From NCBI GenBank assembly GCA_031401675.1, contig JANNRR010000151.1, forward strand, positions 1 to 51,505: a stretch of DNA of 51,505 nt, given 5' to 3'. Below are positions 1 to 8,068 of this stretch, piece after piece. Source of the stretch: JANNRR01 sp031401675. GTDB taxonomy: Bacteria > Pseudomonadota > Alphaproteobacteria > Rhodobacterales > Rhodobacteraceae. The number at the start of each line of letters is the position of its first letter. Positions within the stretch are counted from its first letter, which is position 1. Both the position numbers and the translations under genes were made by a program. The notes under the pieces are model-generated. The model saw only the letters and a list, made by a program, of their open reading frames with translations. It was not told where the DNA came from and ran no database searches.

Positions 1-113
1 GTGTTTTATTTTGTTTTCGTTTTACTTCTTGACCTGCCGCTTCCCCTGGCCCGCGGCCCGGCCGGCCGCGCCCCCCCCCCCCCCCCCCCCCCCCCCCCTT
101 GGGTCACGGCAGC
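1..113. other. Low-complexity window end, no gene
   Basis: This stretch contains T-rich sequence, then GC-only sequence, then an uninterrupted run of 28 C at 71-98. No convincing gene is visible. The C run lies just downstream of the stop codon of the minus-strand binding-protein gene. A homopolymer this long is unusual in a high-GC alphaproteobacterium. Because the other end of the window shows the same character, I read it as a poorly resolved contig end rather than biology. Confidence 0.6.
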
Positions 114-1370
114 CTACATCTGCGGCTTGTACCAGGCGGCCAGCCCGGCCTGCAGCCGCGCGCCCGCAGCCTCGGGCGTCTCTGTGCCCTTGATCACGTT
201 GGCGCTCGCGTTCCAGGTTTCGTTTTCCAGGTTCGGGGTGCCGCGCGACAGGATCTGGTAGGTCGAGCGGATCGAGGACTGGCATTTGCCGCGCCAGGAC
301 ACGAACTCCTGGGCAAGCGGGTCCTCCATCGCCACCGGGGTGGAGTTCAGGCTGAAGAAGCCGGGCAGGGCGTTGGCGTAAAGCGTGGCAAAGGCCGGGC
401 TGCCGACCCACTCGAGGAACTTTTTGGTTTCCTCGGGGTGGGCCGATTTGGCGTTCATGCCGAGCGCGATGTCGGTGTGATCCGAGATGTAGCAGGTGTC
501 GCCTGCGGCCTGCACCGGCGGCGGGAACGCGCCCATCTTGAACGCGGCTTGCGCGTTGAAGCCCGAGATTTCCCATGAGCCGGCCGGATAGACGGCGGCG
601 CGGCCGAGGGTGAACAGGTTCTGGCTGTCGGGATAGGTCTGGGCTTCGAAGCCGTCGCCCAGATAGTCCTTCCACTTGGCCAGCGTGGCATAGGGGGCCA
701 CCCAGCCGGCGTCGGTCAGTTTCTGGGTGCCGGCGATCAGGGCCAGCCGCCCCTCCTCACCCTTCCAGTAGTTCGGGCCGATGTTGTTGTAGCCCATGGT
801 CGCGGCTTCCCACTGGTCGTTGGTGCCCATCGCCATCGGGATGTAGGTGCCGTCGGCCTTGATCGTGTCGAGGGCGGCAAAGAACTCGGCTTCGGTGGTC
901 GGCACCGCGATGCCCAGAGCGTCGAAAGCGTCCTTGTTGTAGATGAAGCCGTGGATCACGCTTGCCATCGGCACGCAGAAGGTGGCGCCGGCATCGTCGG
1001 TCTGCCAGGCGGATTTGGCGACCGGGCTGAAGTTGGCCATCGAGGCCAGGCTGGTCAGGTCGGCCAGGTGGCCCTTGGCATAGAGTTCCAGCGAGGCGTC
1101 GAACGGGCGGCAGGTGATCATGTCGCCGGCGGAACCGGCATCGAGCTTGGAGTTCAGCACGGCATTGTATTCCGCCGGGGCGGTCGGGGCAAAGACCACC
1201 TTTATCCCCGGATGTTCCGCCTCGAACGCCGGGATGATCTTGTCTTGCCAGATGGTCAGGTCGTCATTGCGCCAGCTTTCGATGGTCAGCGTGACATCCT
1301 GAGCCATCGCGGCAGAGCCCGCCAGCATTGTGCTGGCCAGCAACGCGACGCGGAGCGTGGTTTTGGTCAT
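114..1370 (-). CDS. Carbohydrate ABC transporter substrate-binding protein
   Basis: This 418-residue periplasmic protein would capture a sugar for an ABC importer. Residues 1-23 form a Sec signal peptide (KTTLRVALLASTMLAGSAAMA, cut before QDV). The mature part has the look of the family 1 sugar-binding fold (MalE/UgpB type): an early NDDLTIWQDKIIPAFEAEHP segment, then WEAATMGYNN and a late YPAGSWEISGFN motif. The length is usual for the family. A strong GGGAG ribosome site precedes the ATG. It lies 70 bp downstream of murQ on the same strand, so it is probably co-transcribed, and amino-sugar or muropeptide-derived sugar is the likely cargo (inference from neighbours). The permease and ATPase genes are not in the window and would lie beyond its left edge. 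Confidence 0.85.
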   Translation of the reverse strand: MTKTTLRVALLASTMLAGSAAMAQDVTLTIESWRNDDLTIWQDKIIPAFEAEHPGIKVVFAPTAPAEYNAVLNSKLDAGSAGDMITCRPFDASLELYAKGHLADLTSLASMANFSPVAKSAWQTDDAGATFCVPMASVIHGFIYNKDAFDALGIAVPTTEAEFFAALDTIKADGTYIPMAMGTNDQWEAATMGYNNIGPNYWKGEEGRLALIAGTQKLTDAGWVAPYATLAKWKDYLGDGFEAQTYPDSQNLFTLGRAAVYPAGSWEISGFNAQAAFKMGAFPPPVQAAGDTCYISDHTDIALGMNAKSAHPEETKKFLEWVGSPAFATLYANALPGFFSLNSTPVAMEDPLAQEFVSWRGKCQSSIRSTYQILSRGTPNLENETWNASANVIKGTETPEAAGARLQAGLAAWYKPQM

Positions 1371-1388
1371 GGTCGTCTCCCTCTTGGT

Positions 1389-1403
1389 GGCCCCCGGGGG
1401 GCC
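1389..1403. other. GC hairpin between murQ and the sugar-binding-protein gene
   Basis: GGCCCCCGGGGGGCC is a near-perfect self-complementary stretch in the 70-bp gap between murQ and the binding-protein gene, both on the minus strand. Hairpins at such junctions can stabilise or partly terminate transcripts so that the binding protein is made at a different level. Read on the plus strand it is followed by five T, but no plus-strand gene ends there. Confidence 0.3.
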
Positions 1404-1440
1404 GGTTTTTCAAGTGCCTGTGCGCCCGGTTCCGGGTCGT

Positions 1441-2343
1441 TCAATTCTTTGCGCCGAGTGCGGCCAATGCCGGGCCAAGATGGCCCTGGCTGTCGGCAAG
1501 CAGAATGGCGGCGTCGGCGGCATCGGCAGCGCCGGCGGCGATCAGGATGGCGGGTTTAACTTCGCCCGATGTCGCCAGAAGCGCCGCCGCAGCCCGGTCA
1601 TCGCTGACCCCGGCCAGACGTGCGACGATGCGCCGGGCACGGTCGCGCAGCTTGGCATTGTCGGCGGTCAGGTTCACCATGTAGCCGTCCTGTACATGCC
1701 CGAGTTGCATCGCCATTGAGGTCGACAGCAGGTTCAGCGCGATCTTCTGCGCGGTTCCGGCCCCCATCCTGGTTGATCCTGCAATGACTTCAGGGCCGGT
1801 GTCGAGTACGACCGCGATGTCGGCAAGGGTGACCAGCGGCGATCCGGCAACGTTGGCGATGACAATCAGGGCTGCGCCCCGGGACTTGGCACCTGTAGCG
1901 ACCTGAAGTGTATAGGGCGTTGCCCCGCTGGCCGACACGCAGATCAGCGCGTCGCCGGCACCAATCCCCGAGGCGGCCAGATCGGCGTGTGCAAGGTCCG
2001 GGTCATCTTCGACCACGCCCTGCATGTGGAACAAGGCGTTGGTGCCGCCGGCGAACAGCACCGGGGTCTGCGACGGCGCAAGGCCGTAGGTTCCCGGCAG
2101 CTCCAGACAATCCGCAAGCGCCATCAGGCCGGAACTGCCGGCCCCGGCATAGCCGACCTTGCCCCCGGTCCGCAGCCGTTCCGCACAAAAGGCCGCAGCG
2201 TTCGCCAGAGCGGGCAGGACGGAACGCACCGTTGCGGCCGCCGCCACTTGTGCGTCGAACAGGTGGCCAAGGGCCGCAAGCGGCGACAGGCTTTGCAGGC
2301 CCTGCGCTGCCGGATGCTGGCGTTCTGTCGGCCTGTCTGTCAT
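1441..2343 (-). CDS. murQ: N-acetylmuramic acid 6-phosphate etherase MurQ
   Basis: MurQ cleaves the lactyl ether of MurNAc-6-phosphate to give GlcNAc-6-phosphate and D-lactate in the cytoplasm. The 300-residue product is the normal length. The SIS-domain sugar-phosphate site is visible as GYAGAGSSGLMALADCLELP and CVSASGATPYT. The family signature GPEVIAGSTRMGAGTAQK is intact at about residues 185-202. A glutamate in the DCLELPGTYG segment matches the position of a catalytic acid in E. coli MurQ (from memory). Its product feeds nagA at 5113-6252. It is transcribed away from the kinase/regulator/deaminase block across a 144-bp divergent promoter region, and the next minus-strand gene is a sugar-binding protein, so this is likely an operon. 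Confidence 0.95.
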   Translation of the reverse strand: MTDRPTERQHPAAQGLQSLSPLAALGHLFDAQVAAAATVRSVLPALANAAAFCAERLRTGGKVGYAGAGSSGLMALADCLELPGTYGLAPSQTPVLFAGGTNALFHMQGVVEDDPDLAHADLAASGIGAGDALICVSASGATPYTLQVATGAKSRGAALIVIANVAGSPLVTLADIAVVLDTGPEVIAGSTRMGAGTAQKIALNLLSTSMAMQLGHVQDGYMVNLTADNAKLRDRARRIVARLAGVSDDRAAAALLATSGEVKPAILIAAGAADAADAAILLADSQGHLGPALAALGAKN

Positions 2344-2487
2344 GCGATTCCCCCGTTACCGCAATAATGCCAAAACAATACCAATTAGCAAGGGAATTCT
2401 GAAACGGCAAATTTTCACGTTGAAACTTGGATTTTTGCTTCCATTTGGTATTTCTTTGGTATCTATTGCGGGGAGGGAGTCGCGCGC
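2344..2487. promoter_or_regulatory. Divergent promoter region with repeated TTTGGTAT half-sites
   Basis: This AT-rich gap separates murQ (minus) from the kinase gene (plus). It holds TTTGGTAT at 2444-2451 and again at 2455-2462, exactly 11 bp apart, and the inverted version ATACCAA at 2378-2384. GntR/HutC-family regulators usually bind sites built on GGTAT/ATACC-type half-sites, and such a regulator is encoded at 3322-4077. I infer these are its operators. A GGAGGGAG ribosome site precedes the kinase ATG. Confidence 0.5.
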
Positions 2488-3321
2488 ATGCTGTACCTGG
2501 GGATAGATGGCGGCGGATCGGGGTGCCGGGCGGCGGTTGCCGACGCTGCGGGCCGGATTATCGGGCGCGGCCAGGCCGGCCCGGCCAATATCCTGAGTGA
2601 TACTGCCGGCGCCCTGTCGAACATTCTGCAGGCGGCGATGCAGGCGCTGCAGGCCAGCGGCGGGCGGCCGGACGGTGTCCGGGCCGTTCTGGGTCTGGCC
2701 GGGGCAAATGTCGGCATTCGCGTTGATGATATCCGGGCCGGGTTGCCCTTTGCCGCGCGGATCGAGACCGATGCGATGATTGCACTGGCCGGGGCACATC
2801 AGGGCCAGGACGGGGTGATCGCCAGCGTCGGCACCGGGTCGGTGTTTGCCAGCCAAAGGGACGGCGTCATGCAGACGGTCGGCGGCTGGGGGCTGGTGCT
2901 CGGCGACGAGGGCGCCGGAGCCTGGATGGGGCGCGAACTGCTGCGGCGGCTGGTGCGGGCCGAGGACGGGTTGATCAAGTGGTCGTCGCTGCTGTCGGCG
3001 CTGCGCGATGACATCGGCGGGGCAGCGGCGGCGGTGGCGTTTGCCCGCACCGCAAGCCCGGCGGATTTTGCGCAGCATGCCCGCCGGATCACCGAAAGCG
3101 CGGACGATTCGGCGGCGCTGGCCATCCTGGCCGAGGCCGATACCTGGATTGCGCGGGCGATCGATCATCTGATGCTGCCGGACGCGGTGCCGCTGGCCTT
3201 TCTGGGTGGGCTCGGGCCGCTGTTTGCCGTGCGCCTGGCGCAGCACTATCCGCGACTGATCCGGCTGCCCCTTGGCGACGGGCTGGACGGGGCGTTGTGG
3301 CTGGCGCGGCAGGGGGGCTGA
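2488..3321 (+). CDS. BadF/BadG-family sugar kinase, probable N-acetylglucosamine kinase
   Basis: This 277-residue cytoplasmic kinase of the ASKHA fold probably phosphorylates GlcNAc (or MurNAc) with ATP. The N-terminal phosphate-1 loop is YLGIDGGGSGCRAAV, the phosphate-2 segment is SVGTGSVF, and the family motif GWGLVLGDEGAGAWMG is present near residue 135. It is slightly shorter than typical human-type NAGK relatives but complete. The next gene begins on the base following its stop codon, so the kinase and the GntR regulator are translationally linked. The genes downstream (SIS deaminase, nagA) use the expected product, which supports the substrate call; the family also contains glucosamine kinases, so specificity is inferred. 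Confidence 0.8.
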   Translation: MLYLGIDGGGSGCRAAVADAAGRIIGRGQAGPANILSDTAGALSNILQAAMQALQASGGRPDGVRAVLGLAGANVGIRVDDIRAGLPFAARIETDAMIALAGAHQGQDGVIASVGTGSVFASQRDGVMQTVGGWGLVLGDEGAGAWMGRELLRRLVRAEDGLIKWSSLLSALRDDIGGAAAAVAFARTASPADFAQHARRITESADDSAALAILAEADTWIARAIDHLMLPDAVPLAFLGGLGPLFAVRLAQHYPRLIRLPLGDGLDGALWLARQGG

Positions 3322-4077
3322 ATGGAGGGTCTGTTCGACGCCCGGGCCTTTGCCGAAGCCGGTCCCGGCCCGCTGTATCTGCATCTGAGCCGCCGGATTG
3401 CCGAACGGATTGCCGCCGGTGATCTGCAGCCGGGGGCCAGCCTGCCGGCCGAGCGCGAAATGGCGACGATGACCGGCCTGTCGCGGGTGACGGTGCGCAA
3501 GGCGGTGCAGGCCCTGGTGGCGCAGGGGCGGCTGGTGCAGCGGCGCGGTTCGGGTACGTTCGTGGCGCCGCGGGTCGAGCGGCTGGAACAGGCGTTGTCG
3601 CTCCTGACCAGTTTTTCCGAGGACATGGCGCGGCGCGGCAAGGCGGTACGGTCGGTCTGGGTCGCGCGGGGCGTGCATGCGCCGATGCCCGAGGAAATGA
3701 TGGTGCTGGGGCTGGCGGCGCAGGACCGGGTGGCGCGGCTGGAACGGGTGCGGCTGGCCGACGAGGTGCCGCTGGCCATCGAACGGGCGGCACTGTCGAC
3801 GGCGATCCTGCCCGACCCGCAGGCGGTCGGCGGCTCGCTGTACGCCGCATTGGCCGAGCGCGGGCTGCGGCCGGTACGGGCGGTACAACGGATTTCGGCG
3901 TGCAATCTGGCGGCGCGGGATGCGGGTCTGCTGGAAGTGGCCGAGGGCGTGGCGGCGCTGCGGATCGAGCGGATATCCTACCTGGCCTCGGGTCGGGTGG
4001 TGGAGTTTACCCGGTCGATCTATCGCGGCGATGCCTATGATTTTGCAGCAGAACTGCAGATACCGACCGACAAGTGA
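3322..4077 (+). CDS. GntR-family transcriptional regulator with UTRA domain (NagR-like)
   Basis: This 251-residue repressor-type regulator has an N-terminal winged helix-turn-helix at about residues 15-80 (LPAEREMATMTGLSRVTVRK, then a GRLVQRRGSGTFVAP wing). A UTRA ligand-binding domain follows at about 95-240. HutC-subfamily proteins next to nagA-type genes usually sense GlcNAc-6-P or GlcN-6-P. The ATG directly follows the kinase stop with no gap. Candidate binding sites are the TTTGGTAT repeats between murQ and the kinase. It most likely controls both divergent arms of the amino-sugar locus. The ligand is inferred from context only. Confidence 0.85.
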   Translation: MEGLFDARAFAEAGPGPLYLHLSRRIAERIAAGDLQPGASLPAEREMATMTGLSRVTVRKAVQALVAQGRLVQRRGSGTFVAPRVERLEQALSLLTSFSEDMARRGKAVRSVWVARGVHAPMPEEMMVLGLAAQDRVARLERVRLADEVPLAIERAALSTAILPDPQAVGGSLYAALAERGLRPVRAVQRISACNLAARDAGLLEVAEGVAALRIERISYLASGRVVEFTRSIYRGDAYDFAAELQIPTDK

Positions 4078-4087
4078 GGATAGGGCC

Positions 4088-5116
4088 ATGACAGAGCGAA
4101 CCCATATGCGCGCCGAGGTGGAAGAGATCCCGGTGGCTGCAGCGCGGCTGCTGCACGGGGCGGGCCCCGAGATCGCGGCTGCGGCGGCGGCGATGCGGGC
4201 GGCTGATCCGGGGCTGTTGGTGACGGTGGCGCGCGGGTCGTCGGATCATGCGGCGACCTATCTGAAATATGTGGCGGAACTGGTGGCGGGAGTGCCGGTC
4301 GCCTCGGTCGGGCCGTCGGTCGCCTCGATCTACGGGCGGGCGTTGCGGCTGAAAGGGGCGGTCTGCATCGGCATCTCGCAGTCCGGCCGCAGCCCGGACA
4401 TTGTCGAGATGATGCGCTCGGCCCGGGCCAGCGGTGCGTTGACGCTGGCAATCACCAATTTTGCCGATGCGCCGATGGCACTGGCCTGCGACCACACGCT
4501 GGCCCTGCATGCCGGGGTGGAGCAGAGCGTGGCGGCGACCAAGACCTTTGTCGGCTCGGTGGTGGCGGCGCTGGCGCTGTTGGCGGACTGGCAGCAGGAT
4601 GCGGCACTCGGCCGGGCGGTGGCGGCGTTGCCGGAGGCGTTCGCCAAGGCGCTGAGTTGCGACTGGTCGCCGCTGGCCGAGCGGCTGGTCGGGGCCGGGT
4701 CGCTGTATGTGCTTGGGCGGGGGCCGGGGTTTGCCATCGCCAATGAAATGGCGCTGAAGTTCAAGGAAACCTGCGGCATCCACGCCGAAAGCTATTCGGC
4801 GGCAGAGGTTCTGCACGGGCCGTCGGCCATCGTTCAGGGCCGGTTTCCGGTGCTGGCGCTGGGCGTCGAGGATGCGGCGCTGCCGCAGGTGCGGGCCACT
4901 GCCGAGCGGCTGGTGGGACAGGGAGCCGACGTGTTCCTGACCGGCGGCACCGGTGCCGGGCTGACGACGCTGCCGTCGGTTTCGGGGCTGCATCCGCTGG
5001 TGGCACCACTGGTGCTGGCGGTCAGCTTTTACAGCTTCATCGAGGCCCTGGCGCGGGCGCGCGGGCTGAACCCCGACCTGCCGCCGCACCTGCGCAAGGT
5101 GACGGAGACGCTATGA
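4088..5116 (+). CDS. SIS-domain glucosamine-6-phosphate deaminase (NagB-II/AgaS type)
   Basis: This 342-residue protein carries two SIS domains (about residues 25-165 and 195-330) but lacks the glutamine amidotransferase domain of GlmS. Such proteins act as glucosamine-6-phosphate deaminases (NagB-II), giving fructose-6-P and ammonia. Sugar-phosphate motifs are VTVARGSSDHAATY, CIGISQSGRSPDIVE and LGRGPGFAIANEMALKFKE, and the C-terminal PPHLRKVTETL matches the GlmS-like tail. I start it at the ATG at 4088, preceded by AGTGAGGA; an open frame continues upstream but only through the regulator gene. Its stop overlaps the nagA start (ATGA). No classical nagB is seen, so this is the likely deaminase of the pathway. 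Confidence 0.88.
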   Translation: MTERTHMRAEVEEIPVAAARLLHGAGPEIAAAAAAMRAADPGLLVTVARGSSDHAATYLKYVAELVAGVPVASVGPSVASIYGRALRLKGAVCIGISQSGRSPDIVEMMRSARASGALTLAITNFADAPMALACDHTLALHAGVEQSVAATKTFVGSVVAALALLADWQQDAALGRAVAALPEAFAKALSCDWSPLAERLVGAGSLYVLGRGPGFAIANEMALKFKETCGIHAESYSAAEVLHGPSAIVQGRFPVLALGVEDAALPQVRATAERLVGQGADVFLTGGTGAGLTTLPSVSGLHPLVAPLVLAVSFYSFIEALARARGLNPDLPPHLRKVTETL

Positions 5117-6252
5117 GCCAGTTCTGCTTCATCGGCGCGGACGTGTTTGATGGCGCACGGCTGCACGCCGGGGCGGCGCTTATGGTCCGGGACGGGCGGA
5201 TTGCCGGGATCGTCGCGAAGGGCGGCACGCTGGTGGGCGAGATCGTGGAACTGGCGGGTGGCACGCTGGCGCCGGGGATGATCGATCTGCAGGTCAACGG
5301 CGGCGGCGGCGTGATGCTGGGCGAGGCGGCGAGCGTTGACGGCATCGCGCTGATTTGTGCCGCGCATGGCCGGCTGGGCAGCACTGGACTGTTGCCGACA
5401 CTGATCACCGACCGGCCGGAGGTGACGGCGGCGGTGGTGGCGGCAGGGATTGCGGCGGCGGCAGCCGGCGTGCCGGGGTTTCTGGGTCTGCATCTGGAGG
5501 GGCCGCATCTGGACCCGCGCCGGATGGGCGCACATGATCCGGCGCTGATCCGTCCGATGACCGACAGGGATCTGGAGCAGTTGATAGCCGCTGCCTGGGC
5601 ACTGCCGGCGCTGATGGTGACGCTGGCACCGGAAGCGGCCACGCCGGGGCAGATTGCGGCGCTGACGACGGCCGGGGTGGTGGTCAGTCTGGGGCACAGC
5701 GACTGCAGCACCGGGGTGGCGCGCACCGCCATTGCCGCCGGGGCCAGTGCCGCGACGCATCTGTTCAACGCCATGAGCCCGCTTGGCCACCGCGAGCCCG
5801 GGCTGGTCGGGGCGGTGCTGGACGCGGCGGGCCTGTTTGCCGGGCTGATTGCCGACGGGGTACATGTGGCCCCCGAGGCCTTGCGCGTTGCGCTGGCGGC
5901 CAAGCGTGGTGGCGGTCTGTTTCTGGTCACCGACGCCATGGCGGTGGCTGGCACCGATCTGACCGGCTTCACGTTGGGCGGGCGGCGCATCCTGCGGCGT
6001 GCGGGCCGATTGACGCTGGCGGACGGCACGCTGGCCGGTGCCGATTGCACTCTGCCGCAGTGTGTGGCGCATCTGGTCGGCATCGGCGCGTCCCTGGAAA
6101 CCGCGCTGGCGATGGCCACGCTGGTTCCCGCGACCTGCATGCGGCTGGCGGACCGGGTCGGGCGGTTGGCCCCGGGATTGCCGGCCGATCTGGTGCATCT
6201 GAATGCGGACCTGAGCCTTGCCGGGGTCTGGCGCGCGGGTCTGCCGGTCTGA
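5113..6252 (+). CDS. nagA: N-acetylglucosamine-6-phosphate deacetylase NagA
   Basis: NagA removes the acetyl group from GlcNAc-6-P, making glucosamine-6-P for the SIS deaminase encoded just upstream. The 379-residue amidohydrolase is full length. Visible landmarks are PGMIDLQVNGGGGVML near the N-terminus, the metal-ligand region LGLHLEGPHLDPRRMGAH, the LGHSDCS and ATHLFNAMSPLGHREPGLVG loops, GVHVAPEAL, and the catalytic aspartate in FLVTDAMAVAG. The start overlaps the previous stop by four bases (ATGA), indicating translational coupling. It is the last gene of the plus-strand amino-sugar operon; 227 bp follow before the next gene. Confidence 0.95.
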   Translation: MSQFCFIGADVFDGARLHAGAALMVRDGRIAGIVAKGGTLVGEIVELAGGTLAPGMIDLQVNGGGGVMLGEAASVDGIALICAAHGRLGSTGLLPTLITDRPEVTAAVVAAGIAAAAAGVPGFLGLHLEGPHLDPRRMGAHDPALIRPMTDRDLEQLIAAAWALPALMVTLAPEAATPGQIAALTTAGVVVSLGHSDCSTGVARTAIAAGASAATHLFNAMSPLGHREPGLVGAVLDAAGLFAGLIADGVHVAPEALRVALAAKRGGGLFLVTDAMAVAGTDLTGFTLGGRRILRRAGRLTLADGTLAGADCTLPQCVAHLVGIGASLETALAMATLVPATCMRLADRVGRLAPGLPADLVHLNADLSLAGVWRAGLPV

Positions 6253-6317
6253 CGGCGGCGGGCCCGGCGGTCCTTTGGGGTGGGGCAACTTGCCCGGTGG
6301 TGGGTGGCTTGAGGGTT

Positions 6318-6342
6318 GCCGGAGCCTCTGGCGGGGATATTT
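6318..6342 (+). repeat. GGGGATATTT intergenic motif, copy 1
   Basis: A 25-base block ending CTGGCGGGGATATTT is identical to the one at 44404-44428. Its core recurs in inverted orientation at 12821-12839. It sits in the 227-bp gap between nagA and the FAD oxidoreductase gene. Apart from this motif and probable promoter sequence for the next gene I see nothing else in the gap. I recall this type of motif as frequent in Rhodobacterales intergenic regions; its role is not established here. Confidence 0.6.
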
Positions 6343-6479
6343 GGGAAGGAATGAATTCGGGTGTGGCAGGGGGTTGGCGGGCAATGCAGTCGGTGGCGGT
6401 TGTGGGGGGAGTTGCCGGGTGGATTGGCGCGGGCACCCGGGCGGGCTAGACAGGGACTGAACTTGGTGCGGAGCCCGGC

Positions 6480-7859
6480 GTGACCCCGATGCGGAATGGC
6501 GATGTTTCGTTCTGGTATGCCGACATCGGCCTGCCGAAGCCGCGACCGCCGCTGGACGGCGATCGGCGGGCCGATGTCTGCATCATCGGGGCGGGCTATA
6601 CCGGCCTGTGGGCGGCCTGGTATCTGAAGCAGCTTGATCCCGGTCTTGATATCCTGATCGTCGAACGCGAGTTTGCCGGGTTCGGCGCTTCGGGGCGCAA
6701 TGGCGGCTGGCTGACGGGCAGTTGCGACTGGGGACGGGCGCGGTTTGTCGCCGAATCCGGCAAGGCGGCGGTGAACGCGATGATCGCCGCGATGGCCGGT
6801 ACCGTCGACGAGGTGATCGCGGTCTGCGCGGCAGAGGCGATCGATGCCGACATCCGGCGGACCGATCAGCTGACAGTGGCGACCAACAAGGCGCAGATGG
6901 CGCGGTTGCGGGTCGAACTGGCAGAGCGGGCGGACTGGCCGGTCGAGCGCTACCGCACGCATCTGATCGGGGCGGGCGAACTGGCGGGCCGGATGCGGGT
7001 GGCCGACGGCTTGGGCGCGCTGGTGATCCGTGGGGTGGCGCGGGTGCAGCCGGCCAAGCTGGTGCAGGGACTGGCGCGGGCGGTGGAAGCGCGGGGGGTG
7101 CGGATCGCCGAAGCGACCACGGTGCTGCGCTACGGGCCGGGCGCGGTGGTGACCGATCGCGGGACGGTGCGGGCCCGGATCATCCTGCGCGGGACCGAAG
7201 GCTTTACCGCCGGGTTGCCGGGGTACCGGCGCGAATGGCTGGCGATGAATTCTGCGCAGGTGGTGACCGCGCCGCTGCCGGAGGCGCTGTGGGCCGAAAT
7301 CGGCTGGCAGGGCGGCGAGCTGATGGGCGACGAGGCGCATTCCTATTGCTATGCCCAGCGGACGGCGGACGGGCGGATTGCGATGGGCGGGCGCGGGGTG
7401 CCGTATCGCTATGGTTCGGCCACCGATGTGCGCGGGGCGACGCAAGCGGCGACCGTCAGGGCGTTGACGGCCATTCTGCACCGGTACTTTCCGCAGGTGG
7501 CGGCGATGCCGCTGGTGCATGCCTGGTGCGGGACGCTGGGGGTGCCGCGCGACTGGTGCGCCACGGTCGGGTTCGACGCCGCAACTGGCTTGGGATTTGC
7601 CGGGGGCTATGTCGGGGTCGGGGTGTCGACCTCGAACCTGGCGGGGCGGACGCTGGCGGAGCTGGCTTTGGGGAGGGTGACGGAGCGGACCGGGTTGCCT
7701 TGGGTCAACCGCAGGGTGCGCAAGTGGGAACCGGAGCCGCTGCGCTGGCTGGGGGTGCATGCGATGTTCCGGGCTTTGGAGCTGGCTGACCGCCGCGAGG
7801 CCCGCACCGGGCGGGAGTCGCGGCTGGCCGGGTGGGCGAAGTGGATGATGCGGAGGTAA
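6480..7859 (+). CDS. FAD-dependent amine/amino-acid oxidase (DAO family, PuuB-like)
   Basis: This 459-residue flavoenzyme is expected to oxidise a primary or secondary amine, such as gamma-glutamylputrescine or an amino acid. The FAD-binding Rossmann motif VCIIGAGYTGLWAAWYL is near residue 37, and SGRNGGWLTG follows as in PuuB/OrdL-type oxidases. The C-terminal flavin motif is GFAGGYVGVGVSTSNLAGRT. I take the GTG at 6480; an ATG at 6489 is the alternative. It is convergent with the large catabolic operon on the minus strand and is separated from it by a structured repeat. It could act on an amine product of that pathway, but this is inference. A hairpin with a T run follows its stop. Confidence 0.85.
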   Translation: MTPMRNGDVSFWYADIGLPKPRPPLDGDRRADVCIIGAGYTGLWAAWYLKQLDPGLDILIVEREFAGFGASGRNGGWLTGSCDWGRARFVAESGKAAVNAMIAAMAGTVDEVIAVCAAEAIDADIRRTDQLTVATNKAQMARLRVELAERADWPVERYRTHLIGAGELAGRMRVADGLGALVIRGVARVQPAKLVQGLARAVEARGVRIAEATTVLRYGPGAVVTDRGTVRARIILRGTEGFTAGLPGYRREWLAMNSAQVVTAPLPEALWAEIGWQGGELMGDEAHSYCYAQRTADGRIAMGGRGVPYRYGSATDVRGATQAATVRALTAILHRYFPQVAAMPLVHAWCGTLGVPRDWCATVGFDAATGLGFAGGYVGVGVSTSNLAGRTLAELALGRVTERTGLPWVNRRVRKWEPEPLRWLGVHAMFRALELADRREARTGRESRLAGWAKWMMRR

Positions 7860-7880
7860 AGGGGGGTGGCGGCGGGAAGG

Positions 7881-7911
7881 CGGGAGCGTCCCGGCGCGAG
7901 ATATTTTTTTT
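7881..7911 (+). terminator. Probable Rho-independent terminator of the FAD oxidase gene
   Basis: CGGGAGCGTCCCG forms a short hairpin at 7881-7893. It is followed within a few bases by GAGATATTTTTTTT. It begins about 20 bp after the stop codon of the FAD oxidase gene. The GATATTT part resembles the interspersed motif found elsewhere in the window. Confidence 0.55.
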
Positions 7912-8068
7912 AGTGTTTTGGAACAGGGGGTTGGAGTTTTTCGTTAAGGGAATTTTAAGGAGATGATGACTTTTGGTGGAAACAAAGAAGGGACCGTCGC
8001 CCCGCGCCCGTTTGATTGGGGCAGTTGTCCGCACTTCCTGTCCGGTTTTGGCCCAAGGCGCTATCCTT

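Noticed and set aside
2356..4089. Long minus-strand open frame (577 codons) opposite the kinase and GntR genes
   Set aside because: It is a shadow of well-recognised plus-strand genes; the translation is Arg/Pro/Gln-rich low-complexity sequence without domains.
6351..6449. 32-codon Gly-rich ORF after the GGGGATATTT motif
   Set aside because: The ribosome-site-like AAGGA is too close to the ATG and is part of the repeated motif; no domain or bias supports it.
5037..7760. 907-codon minus-strand open frame across nagA and the FAD oxidase
   Set aside because: GC-rich antisense artefact with Arg/Pro/His-rich translation; the plus-strand genes have intact family motifs.
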